Assembly: GCA_027346205.1 (NCBI GenBank)
Contig: DAIESR010000411.1
Coordinates: forward strand, 1 to 12,150
Source of the DNA: Beijerinckiaceae bacterium
GTDB lineage: Bacteria > Pseudomonadota > Alphaproteobacteria > Rhizobiales > Beijerinckiaceae
DNA length: 12,150 nt
Reading direction: 5' to 3'
Below, piece by piece: positions 1 through 5,884 of this stretch. The translations under genes were made by a program, and so were the position numbers. Each line of letters opens with the position of its first letter. Within the stretch, counting starts at the first letter, position 1. The notes beneath the pieces were generated by a model, which had not been told where the DNA came from, did not search any database, and worked only from the letters and a program-made list of their open reading frames with translations.

Positions 1-156
1 GCGGGTCAATAGCAGCCGATCCAGCCAGCAGGGGAATCGCACTTGGAACGCTACAGGCGAATTTGCATCCAGATGAAGGCTCTCCGGCTGTTCCAGCTCG
101 ACCAGAGGCCTCGAAATCAGGCGCCAGAGAGGCCGTTCGGACGCCAAGAAATCCAA
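1..156 (-). CDS. possible 5' fragment of an unrecognised gene, cut by the left window edge
   Basis: A minus-strand frame is open from about position 264 to the window edge with no stop. It reads as a plausible protein, with segments such as RPLWRLISRPLVELEQPESL and VAFQVRFPCWLDRLLLTR, and about 70% of its third codon positions are G or C. No ATG lies in the frame. TTG at 156-154 is the most reasonable start, with an AGGG about nine bases upstream. I recognise no domain in the roughly 52 visible residues. The opposite-strand frame at 63-245 has an Ala/Pro/Ser-rich composition typical of an antisense shadow. The call rests only on composition and openness to the edge and may be wrong. Confidence 0.25.
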   Translation of the reverse strand, partial: MDFLASERPLWRLISRPLVELEQPESLHLDANSPVAFQVRFPCWLDRLLLTR

Positions 157-404
157 ATGCGATTGCCCTGCCGAAGGCTGTGTGTCTTGTTGACAAATCG
201 AATAGCCATTTGAGCTTTTTCTTCTCGATCGGAAAAGTCGATTAACTTTGCCGCAACACGCTCTAATGGCGCTGGCCTCGGCAGTTTTTGCGTATTTAAT
301 TAGTGTCTCTCATATCGACGGTGCAGGCATATGGCGGCGTCACAAACGTTCCCTCATTGCCCAGTTTGAGCACCGGCTTCGCACGTGGGAGAATTTTCGG
401 CAGT
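157..404. other. apparently non-coding stretch
   Basis: I see no convincing gene, RNA or repeat here. GC is lower than in the flanking genes and short T-rich runs occur around 213-225 and 283-300. A TTGACA hexamer at 190-195 has no matching -10 box at normal spacing. The stretch probably holds the upstream signals of the left-edge gene and the 3' flank of the 405-716 gene. Confidence 0.4.
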
Positions 405-716
405 TCAGACTTTCACGAAGGTGAAGGTTGCTTCCAGATACTCCATGGCGGCTCGCCGAATTTCTTCCTCGACGACAATCGGGTCGCTGCCATCGCTCAC
501 GCTTTTCACCTGCAAGTCCATGGCTTCGATGACGGTCCCGATGATTCTCTTCATTTCGGCGACTATAGCGGTTGCGCTTATGTTTTCGTTCGCCGATGTC
601 GCAGCCTGATATGAAATGATGCCCGCGAGCATCATGCGCACGGCGAGCTGCGTGCCGAGTTCTGTCGTCGATGTGCCCGTCTGATTAATGGGTTGAGCCT
701 TATCTTCGGGCTTCAT
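405..716 (-). CDS. small hypothetical protein, 103 aa
   Basis: This ATG-started frame of 103 residues ends in TGA at 407-405. The N-terminal 20 residues are polar and probably disordered (Thr/Ser/Gln-rich). The rest looks helical: a mildly hydrophobic helix around residues 22-38 (GTQLAVRMMLAGIISYQ), a second helix around 48-72 and a third, acidic one around 80-95 (IVVEEEIRRAAMEYLEA). The middle helix is not hydrophobic enough for a clear membrane span, so the protein is probably cytoplasmic. I recognise no family. It is preferred over the plus-strand frames covering the same bases because its composition is balanced and helix-forming, whereas those are rich in Ser, Arg and His. The ribosome binding site is weak (a GGA about nine bases upstream). 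It stands alone, with no operon partner in view. Confidence 0.6.
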   Translation of the reverse strand: MKPEDKAQPINQTGTSTTELGTQLAVRMMLAGIISYQAATSANENISATAIVAEMKRIIGTVIEAMDLQVKSVSDGSDPIVVEEEIRRAAMEYLEATFTFVKV

Positions 717-800
717 GCGCAGGATTCCGATATTTGGCTAAAGTCGATGTGCTTTCAATGGAGGGAGCCCAGCGACGGGTCAAGATTGAAGAGAAAAGCG

Positions 801-878
801 CTGGAACGGCTGTTTCATGATTTTATTTGCGCATCGGGACGTCCGATGCGCTGAGAATGTGGTTCCATATGGCGGGAT
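801..878 (+). repeat. palindromic intergenic repeat, copy 1 of a two-copy family
   Basis: The core is a perfect 9-bp stem (829-837 with 843-851) around a 5-base loop. It is followed by a 6-base spacer and then TGTGGTTCCATAT (858-870) and GGCGGGAT (871-878). The same order and spacing recur at 3988-4038. TGGAAC at 802-807 can pair with GTTCCA at 862-867 to give a longer outer stem, as in the other copy. It lies between the start of the 405-716 gene and the dehydrogenase gene and codes for nothing plausible. This is a short non-autonomous intergenic repeat. Its function is unknown. Confidence 0.6.
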
Positions 879-919
879 CAATCGCTTCTGGCTGGCGGGT
901 TTTGAGGGGCAGGCGCAAA

Positions 920-945
920 CCCCGTGCCTGAGGCATGGGGCTTTT
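920..945 (+). terminator. intrinsic-terminator-like hairpin
   Basis: CCCCGTGCC (920-928) pairs with GGCATGGGG (932-940) through a three-base TGA loop with one G-T wobble, and is followed by CTTTT (941-945). This has the shape of a short rho-independent terminator for the plus strand. No plus-strand gene ends just upstream, so it may end a small RNA, read-through from the left, or a leader transcript of the dehydrogenase gene. CAGGC at 910-914 can instead pair with GCCTG at 926-930, which would break the terminator stem. That rearrangement is only a possibility. Confidence 0.5.
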
Positions 946-1080
946 GTGCCAGAACGTAGGTCAGCCATCTTCGGTTCTTTCGTCATCGCTCTTCTCAGGA
1001 TCAATTTTGCGAGACACGCGTTGGATTAGCCCGCCTGCGCCATAACTGAAGAACGATTTGCGGAAATGGAGCCCAATTCA

Positions 1081-1125
1081 TGGGAGCCTCTTGCTTGGGA
1101 GCCTCTTACTTGGGAGCTTCTTTCA
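1081..1125 (+). repeat. three tandem 15-bp repeats at the dehydrogenase start
   Basis: Three consecutive 15-base units lie at 1081-1095, 1096-1110 and 1111-1125: TGGGAGCCTCTTGCT, TGGGAGCCTCTTACT and TGGGAGCTTCTTTCA. The first two differ at one base. Each contains GGGAG, a good Shine-Dalgarno core. The third GGGAG (1112-1116) sits eight bases before ATG 1125. If translation begins at ATG 1080 instead, the units encode a repeated Gly-Ala-Ser-x-(Leu/Met). Confidence 0.85.
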
Positions 1126-2975
1126 TGGCCAAGCTCGATCGTTGCGCCAAGACAAGCATTGCATTGGGCGTCTCGAGCCCTTTTTTCGGCATGCCGGCGT
1201 GCGGCCGCGCGGGTGTGGTTGCCGTTTTTCTCGCCGTGGCTGTGCTTCCCGCGGGCACATCGCTGGCGTTCGCACAGGTAGACAATAGGGCGCCAACCGG
1301 GCAGCTGCCTGCCTGCGTCGGCAACAATGGTGGGATTACGCTGGCTCCAGGCTTCTGCGCGACCGTCTTCGCCGACAATATCGGCCATGCCCGCCATCTC
1401 GTCGTCACGCCGGACGGCACTGTCTATGTCAACACCTGGAGCGGCGGCTATTATCACAATAGTCCGGTTCCTTCCGGCGGTTTCCTCGTCGCGCTCAAGG
1501 ACAGCAAGGGCACCGGCCATGCCGATATCGTCGAGCGCTTCGGGCCTGGTGTCGCCCAGGGCGCCGCGGGCGGGACCGGCATCGCGCTCTATAAGAATGG
1601 CCTCTATGCCGAGGTGAACGACCGTATCCTGCGCTATGCCCTTTCTCCGGGTGCTGTCGTGCCGAAAGGTCCGCCCGAGGTGATCGTCTCCGGCCTGCCA
1701 TTGACCGGCGATCATCCCATGCATCCCTTCGTGATCGGTGCGAAGGGCGATCTTTATGTCGATCTCGGCTCGGCGACGAATTCCTGTCAGATCGAAAACC
1801 GCATGCCCAATTCGCCCGGCGAGAAGCCGTGCACCGAACTCGAAACGCGGGGCGGGATCTGGCGCTATAATGCCGATAAGATCGGTCAGCGCTTTTCAGC
1901 CAAAGAGCGTTTCGTCACCGGGCTGCGCAATGGCGAAGGCTTGTCTTTCGATTCCGCCGGACGGCTGTTTGCAACTCAGCACGGCCGCGATCAGCTCTCG
2001 GAAAACTGGCCTGACATCTACAAGCCGGAGCAGGGCCATGAGCTGCCGGCCGAAGAGTTGGTCCAGCTCCGCCACGGCGCCGATTACGGCTGGCCGGAAT
2101 GCTATTTCGACGGCTTCCAGAAAAAGCTTGTGCTGGCGCCTGAATATGGCGGCGACGGCAAGAGGGTCGGTGTCTGCGCACATAAGCAGGGGCCGGTCGC
2201 CTTCTTCCCCGCCCATTGGGCACCCAATGATCTTCTGATCTACACTGGTAGGGCGTTTCCGAAGCCCTATCAGGGCGGGGCCTTCATTGCCTCCCATGGC
2301 TCCTGGAATCGCGCACCCGCGCCGCAGGGTGGCTATAATATCGTCTTCCAGCCGATGGCCGATGGCAAAGCTTTCGGCAAATTCATTGTCTTCGCCGATG
2401 GATTTGCCGGTGCGATCAAGGAGCCCGGCCGAGCCCGATTCCGTCCTTCAGGCCTCGCCATGGGGCCGAATGGTGCACTCTATATTTCCGATGATGTCCA
2501 TGGCCGGATCTGGCGCGTCACCTACAAAGGCCCAGCCGATGTGAACGGAGCGGTGTCCGCGCCGGCGTCCAAGGTGGAAGCGACGGTATCGCGCCCAGTG
2601 TTGCCGCCGGAAGGCATTCATCCGCGCGCGGGTCGGCTCGGGCCGACATCGCTGCCGGTACCCCCGGGGGCGACGAAAGAGGAGGTCGCACTGGGCGACC
2701 GCATCTTCCACGGCGAGGCCGCAGCCAGCACATGCAGCGGCTGTCATGGATCGGATGGCAAGGGAACTTCGGTCGGTCCCAATCTCGCCGATGGAAAATG
2801 GATCTGGGGAGACGGTAGTCTCAAATCGATTGCCGGCACGATCATCCATGGCGTGCCGCAGCCGAAACAATATACCGGCGCGATGCCCCCAAAAGGCGGC
2901 GTTCCACTTTCAGCGCCTGATGTTGCCGCCGTGGCGGCCTATGTCTGGGCGATTGGGCATAGCAATAGTCAATGA
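1125..2975 (+). CDS. exported sorbosone/glucose dehydrogenase-type beta-propeller fused to cytochrome c
   Basis: This is a periplasmic dehydrogenase of the soluble glucose/sorbosone dehydrogenase family (PQQ-type six-bladed propeller) with its own electron acceptor. From ATG 1125 it has 616 residues. A signal peptide ends near residue 56, its hydrophobic stretch VAVFLAVAVLPAGTSLAFA lying at the end. The propeller fills about residues 70-470 and carries the family signatures LRNGEGLSFD, ATQHGRDQL, HGADYGWPECYFDG, FIASHGSWNR and LAMGPNGALYISDD. A Pro/Ala linker leads to a class I cytochrome c domain with haem motif CSGCH at 537-541 and probable Met ligand M587 in GAMPPKGG. Electrons presumably pass from an oxidised sugar or aldehyde to haem c and on to the respiratory chain. 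The substrate cannot be read from sequence, and PQQ use is inferred from the family. Start choice is uncertain: ATG 1080 and ATG 1191 are in frame, and 1191 would give the shortest classical signal peptide. It is monocistronic and converges on the 3042-3290 gene. Confidence 0.9.
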   Translation: MAKLDRCAKTSIALGVSSPFFGMPACGRAGVVAVFLAVAVLPAGTSLAFAQVDNRAPTGQLPACVGNNGGITLAPGFCATVFADNIGHARHLVVTPDGTVYVNTWSGGYYHNSPVPSGGFLVALKDSKGTGHADIVERFGPGVAQGAAGGTGIALYKNGLYAEVNDRILRYALSPGAVVPKGPPEVIVSGLPLTGDHPMHPFVIGAKGDLYVDLGSATNSCQIENRMPNSPGEKPCTELETRGGIWRYNADKIGQRFSAKERFVTGLRNGEGLSFDSAGRLFATQHGRDQLSENWPDIYKPEQGHELPAEELVQLRHGADYGWPECYFDGFQKKLVLAPEYGGDGKRVGVCAHKQGPVAFFPAHWAPNDLLIYTGRAFPKPYQGGAFIASHGSWNRAPAPQGGYNIVFQPMADGKAFGKFIVFADGFAGAIKEPGRARFRPSGLAMGPNGALYISDDVHGRIWRVTYKGPADVNGAVSAPASKVEATVSRPVLPPEGIHPRAGRLGPTSLPVPPGATKEEVALGDRIFHGEAAASTCSGCHGSDGKGTSVGPNLADGKWIWGDGSLKSIAGTIIHGVPQPKQYTGAMPPKGGVPLSAPDVAAVAAYVWAIGHSNSQ

Positions 2976-3041
2976 GACACCGGCCGCTACGCGCAAATAT
3001 GGCGGTGCGGCAAAGGCTGTTCGGACTAAAAGAGCCGAGCT

Positions 3042-3290
3042 TCAGACCGCGCGTCGGATCAGGCCGAGCACGACAAGCAGGATGACAGCGCCGATCACAC
3101 CATTGATCACTTCGGGGATGAAGCCGGTGCCGATATGGAGCCCGGCGCGCGGTAGGAGCCAGCCGGCAATCAGCGCCCCCAATATGCCGATCACAATATC
3201 GCCGATGAGGCCGAAGCCGGTTCCTTGAACAATCAGGCCGGCGATCCATCCCGCGAGCCCACCGATCACGAGCCAGATGATGACGTTCAT
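3042..3290 (-). CDS. GlsB/YeaQ/YmgE family (transglycosylase-associated) membrane protein
   Basis: An 82-residue inner-membrane protein with three predicted spans at about residues 3-19, 27-46 and 60-78. It carries the family pattern of glycine-rich helices: GGLAGWIAGLI near the N-terminus, GDIVIGILGALIAGWLLP in the middle and NGVIGAVILLVVLGLIRR at the end. The length is typical of the family, whose members are often stress-induced and whose biochemical role is unknown. ATG 3290 is chosen because GGAG (complement of 3297-3300) lies six bases before it and because family members begin directly with the first membrane helix. ATG 3302 and an upstream in-frame codon would add unneeded residues. 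It converges on the dehydrogenase gene with a 66-base gap. Confidence 0.88.
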   Translation of the reverse strand: MNVIIWLVIGGLAGWIAGLIVQGTGFGLIGDIVIGILGALIAGWLLPRAGLHIGTGFIPEVINGVIGAVILLVVLGLIRRAV

Positions 3291-3665
3291 GAATGTCTCC
3301 ATTGCTGCCGGCCGCGCCACAGGCTCAGTATTTTAGCCTACGATAAATTCGCACGCCCCGATACTGTTCCCCCAGGGACGCCACCGGCAAATGAGAACTT
3401 GGGCTCTTCCCGTGTCGGATTTTCGTAAAAGGCCGTTTGCCGAGACGCTCGGACAGACGCCGTGCGCGGCCTGTCATCGGCGAAATCGTCTGCTCGCGAC
3501 TAATTCGGCATGAGTTGTGCCAGAAGCGGTTAAGCAGGCGGAGCCGATGGCAATCGGGCGCCCGACTCGTCGCGCGCCAGCATGACGCGGTTCCGGCCTC
3601 ATCGGCCTGCGAAAAATTGAGGGGAGCGATCCGCACGCGCCAAGAGACGCTCTCGGGCGGCCATA
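3291..3665. other. intergenic region between divergent small genes, no gene seen
   Basis: About 375 bases separate the divergently transcribed 3042-3290 and 3696-3926 genes. Long frames exist on both strands but are Arg/Ser/Pro-rich, overlap each other and lack good ribosome binding sites, so they look like shadows of GC-rich non-coding DNA. AGGCT (3321-3325) and AGCCT (3335-3339) could form a small hairpin. The minus strand has a TAAAAT hexamer here that might serve as a -10 box for the 3042-3290 gene, but no good -35 box accompanies it. Confidence 0.4.
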
Positions 3666-3695
3666 TTGGAGAGCGCGGACAATTGGAGCGCGGAC
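3665..3695 (+). repeat. near-tandem duplication of a ribosome binding site region
   Basis: Positions 3665-3680 and 3682-3695 are near-identical: ATTGGAGAGCGCGGAC and ATTGGAGCGCGGAC, differing by one AG insertion. The second copy supplies the GGAG (3685-3688) seven bases ahead of ATG 3696. The first copy contains an in-frame TTG (3666). This looks like a small local duplication that doubled the translation start region. Confidence 0.7.
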
Positions 3696-3926
3696 ATGGA
3701 TGAATCAAACGCAATGAAGGACGCTCTGAAAGCCCTGATCGACATGGCGAAAGCCAAGAACCGCGACAGCAAGATCACGACCAAGGCCGGGATGGTGCAG
3801 ACGATTTCTGGCTATAGCGTGCAGGATCAGCAGATTGCTTTCGGCGACGTCGCGGTGACCTGGACCGATGGAACGCGCACATATTTCGTCGTCTACGAAG
3901 CGATCGATCACGTCGTCGTCGTTTAG
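3696..3926 (+). CDS. small hypothetical protein, 76 aa
   Basis: A short cytoplasmic protein of 76 residues, starting MDESNAMKDALKALIDMAKA and ending in a very hydrophobic YEAIDHVVVV. The first 25 residues should form an amphipathic helix rich in Lys, Ala and Asp. The remainder alternates as beta strands (VQTISGYSV, QIAFGDVAVTW, RTYFVVYEAI). I recognise no family. The start is set by GGAG at 3685-3688, seven bases upstream. An in-frame TTG at 3666 would add ten residues but is less likely. Composition is balanced and codon use resembles the neighbours, so I think it is real. It stands alone, followed at once by paired hairpins that may end its transcript. Confidence 0.65.
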   Translation: MDESNAMKDALKALIDMAKAKNRDSKITTKAGMVQTISGYSVQDQQIAFGDVAVTWTDGTRTYFVVYEAIDHVVVV

Positions 3927-4038
3927 AGTCTGCTCTAACTATTTGATATAGAGCGGAGTTAACCTGTCTATATGGAACGCAGTTCAAGCACATCGAATGT
4001 ATCCGATGTGCCAAAGGTGCGGTTCATATAGGCGGGAT
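3927..4038. repeat. palindromic intergenic repeat, copy 2, preceded by a second hairpin
   Basis: Two adjacent imperfect palindromes lie between convergent genes. The first pairs 3927-3937 with 3949-3959 (core GCTCTA/TAGAGC, with one mismatch and one wobble). The second has an outer stem 3969-3981 with 4018-4030 (11 Watson-Crick pairs, one wobble, one mismatch of 13), a 6/6 internal loop, an inner perfect 8-bp stem 3988-3995 with 4004-4011, and an 8-base loop. It is followed by GGCGGGAT (4031-4038). The second palindrome matches the 801-878 element in order and spacing. The position suggests it could also act as a bidirectional transcription end. Confidence 0.65.
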
Positions 4039-4065
4039 AAAAGCCATGGTCTGTGGATGGCAGCG

Positions 4066-4773
4066 TCACATTTTCTTGACGAAATGCGCGAAAGTCGTGC
4101 CGACGAAAGTGAAGGGTTTCAACAGGATGTTGGCCGATGGCAGATGCGGCGGTGACGGCAGGCGCAGATGCGCCGCGAATAATGAGAAGCCGCCGGTTTC
4201 GGGCTTCTTCGCCTTAGCAATTTCAGGATCGACTGGGGCTGCTCGCTGATGCAGTGGCGGTGCAGAGACAGCCACTACTTTCATCGACCGGAATGAACAA
4301 TTGAGATCGCGTGGGCAAGCCCGCGGATCACGTGCCTGAGCGAGACTTGCCGACGATTGTGCCCGCGGCAAAGGGTCGAGACCCGCCACCTTCTTGTCGA
4401 AGCCGGATGTATAAGAGGCGGAAGTGATCGGCTGCTTTGGCTCCCTTGCGGCCGATGACCGCTTTTCGGACTGCGTCGGTTCGAGCCCGCCGGCCCAAGA
4501 TGAAGAGCGTGGAGCCGAAGCGCGCAGGGCTAAAGCATGCGGGCCCAAATTGAGCAAAGCCGAATGAATCGGCTGCGAATGCGCGGCCGTTTGGGCTGAG
4601 CCGCCTTGGTCCAATGAAGGGCCGGCGATATGCCAAGCGGACGTCGCCAACGCAGCCGGGACGAGGACCATCACTGCCAGCAGAGAGGAAGAGCCGAAAC
4701 GGCCAAGTTTTCTGCGGCGTCGCAGAGAGGACACGATCACCGCGACAGACTTCATCTTGAAGGGCGCTGGCAT
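4066..4773 (-). CDS. hypothetical membrane-anchored or exported protein, about 235 aa
   Basis: I do not recognise a family. From ATG 4773 the protein has 235 residues: a short basic N-terminus with an RRRRK cluster near residue 20, one hydrophobic segment around 27-48 (SSLLAVMVLVPAALATSAWHIAG), then a long Ser/Ala/Pro-rich low-complexity region and a basic, mildly hydrophobic C-terminus ending FTFVGTTFAHFVKKM. This fits either a signal anchor or a signal peptide with a periplasmic tail. Two cysteines lie close together in ACPRDLNCSF. The start is uncertain: the frame stays open to TTG 4881, ATG 4773 and ATG 4755 are both possible, and none has a strong ribosome binding site. A TTGACG (complement of 4825-4830) could be a -35 box, which would favour the internal ATGs. 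It lies downstream of pyrE on the same strand. Confidence 0.55.
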   Translation of the reverse strand: MPAPFKMKSVAVIVSSLRRRRKLGRFGSSSLLAVMVLVPAALATSAWHIAGPSLDQGGSAQTAAHSQPIHSALLNLGPHALALRASAPRSSSWAGGLEPTQSEKRSSAAREPKQPITSASYTSGFDKKVAGLDPLPRAQSSASLAQARDPRACPRDLNCSFRSMKVVAVSAPPLHQRAAPVDPEIAKAKKPETGGFSLFAAHLRLPSPPHLPSANILLKPFTFVGTTFAHFVKKM

Positions 4774-4919
4774 GCCGAACTCAGGAGTTTGTTTCGAGAG
4801 CGTCCCTATTCGAACGAGGCTTTGCGTCAACACAACGGCAAGAGACGTTGCAAATGGGGCAACAAGATAAATTCTTACCAATTGATGCCCAGTTTGATGA
4901 CTATGTGATGTTTCGATGA

Positions 4920-5618
4920 CTATCCCGCCGGTTTGAACTCGGCGATGCCGCCATGCGCCGCCGACCAGGCAGCAGGCGTGTGGAGAAAGGCTTCGACCTC
5001 ATCAAGCGTCGCGGCAGGGAAATGTCCTGCTTCCTTTGCGGCTGAGAGCACATCCCACCAGGTCACGAGATAATGGAGCGTGAGCCCGATCTCGGCCATC
5101 AGTGGCCGCGTCTGGGGAAAAATATCATAGAAGAAGAAGACGAAGGCATGGTCGCAGCGCTGCCCGGCCGTGCGCAAGGCTTCGCAGAAATTCACCTTGC
5201 TCCGCCCGTCCGTCGCAAGATCCTCGACGAGCAAGGCGCGGCCTTGATCGATGATCGTGCCTTCGATTTGGGCATTGCGGCCGAATCCCTTCGGCTTTTT
5301 ACGGACATATTGCATCGGCAGCATCAGCCGGTCGGCGAGCCAAGCGGCGAAGGGAATGCCGGCCGTCTCGCCGCCGGCGACGAGATCGAGGCTCTCATAG
5401 CCGATCTCCTCGAAGATCGTTTCCGCTGCCAGCTCGATCAATTCGCGGCGCAGGCGCGGATAGGCAATGATCTTGCGCATGTCGGTATAAACCGGGCTCG
5501 CCCAGCCCGAGGTGAAAATGAAGGGTGTTGCGGCATTGAACGAGATCGCCTCGATTTCGAGCAACATGCGCGCAGCTTTGCGGGCGATGTGGTGTTTTTC
5601 GGGCGAAACGTCGGACAT
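4920..5618 (-). CDS. pyrE: orotate phosphoribosyltransferase
   Basis: PyrE joins orotate to phosphoribosyl pyrophosphate to make orotidine 5'-phosphate, the fifth step of de novo UMP synthesis, in the cytoplasm. The 232-residue product has the substrate-entry motif FIFTSGWASPVYTDMRKI at about 33-50, the GGETAGIPFA loop at 82-91, the catalytic lysine/arginine loop YVRKKPKGFGRNAQIEG at 104-120, and the type I PRPP-binding motif ALLVEDLATDG at 128-138. It is slightly longer than the E. coli enzyme, with a C-terminal extension ending in GGIAEFKPAG. ATG 5618 is preferred over GTG 5624 because GGTGAG sits five bases ahead of it. pyrE is divergent from the hydroxylase gene and has no other pyrimidine gene beside it. 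Confidence 0.95.
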   Translation of the reverse strand: MSDVSPEKHHIARKAARMLLEIEAISFNAATPFIFTSGWASPVYTDMRKIIAYPRLRRELIELAAETIFEEIGYESLDLVAGGETAGIPFAAWLADRLMLPMQYVRKKPKGFGRNAQIEGTIIDQGRALLVEDLATDGRSKVNFCEALRTAGQRCDHAFVFFFYDIFPQTRPLMAEIGLTLHYLVTWWDVLSAAKEAGHFPAATLDEVEAFLHTPAAWSAAHGGIAEFKPAG

Positions 5619-5884
5619 GATCACTCACCGATAGGAGGAGGCCGAGGCTTCCTCGCCTGTCGCCGCGCCTTCGTCAACCTCGAACGGCACGGATCAAGGG
5701 ACAGGTGGAATCGGACGGTGGAAATCCGGGTGCGGTCGCCAACCGTCGACGCGGCCAAAAAGCCGCAACTCGGTTTTGCCTTTCTCTTGACCTCGATCAT
5801 ATGGCCCGGCACCGACTTGCGTGTTCTGCCGGCTCCGGCATAGATGGCCGGGACGGGCGGTATTTTCGAGGGAAAGGCTGAACC
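5619..5884. promoter_or_regulatory. divergent upstream region of pyrE and the hydroxylase gene
   Basis: These 266 bases separate two genes transcribed away from each other, so both promoters must lie here or inside the flanking coding regions. I cannot point to a convincing -35/-10 pair. AAAGG at about 5874-5878 serves the hydroxylase start and GGTGAG serves pyrE. Long frames crossing the region continue as antisense frames of the two genes and are judged not to be real. Confidence 0.35.

Noticed and set aside
1026..1724. Long minus-strand frame (232 aa) across the dehydrogenase 5' end
   Set aside because: Antisense to a clearly recognised gene, with Arg/His/Ala-rich composition and no family signature.
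3366..3371. GGGAAC on the minus strand upstream of the GlsB-type gene, like the -35 box of the alphaproteobacterial general stress sigma factor
   Set aside because: No CGTT-type -10 element at 16-17 bases spacing, so the promoter is not supported.
5073..5843. Plus-strand frame of 256 aa over pyrE and its upstream region
   Set aside because: It mirrors the pyrE codons in antisense. PyrE motifs on the minus strand are unmistakable.
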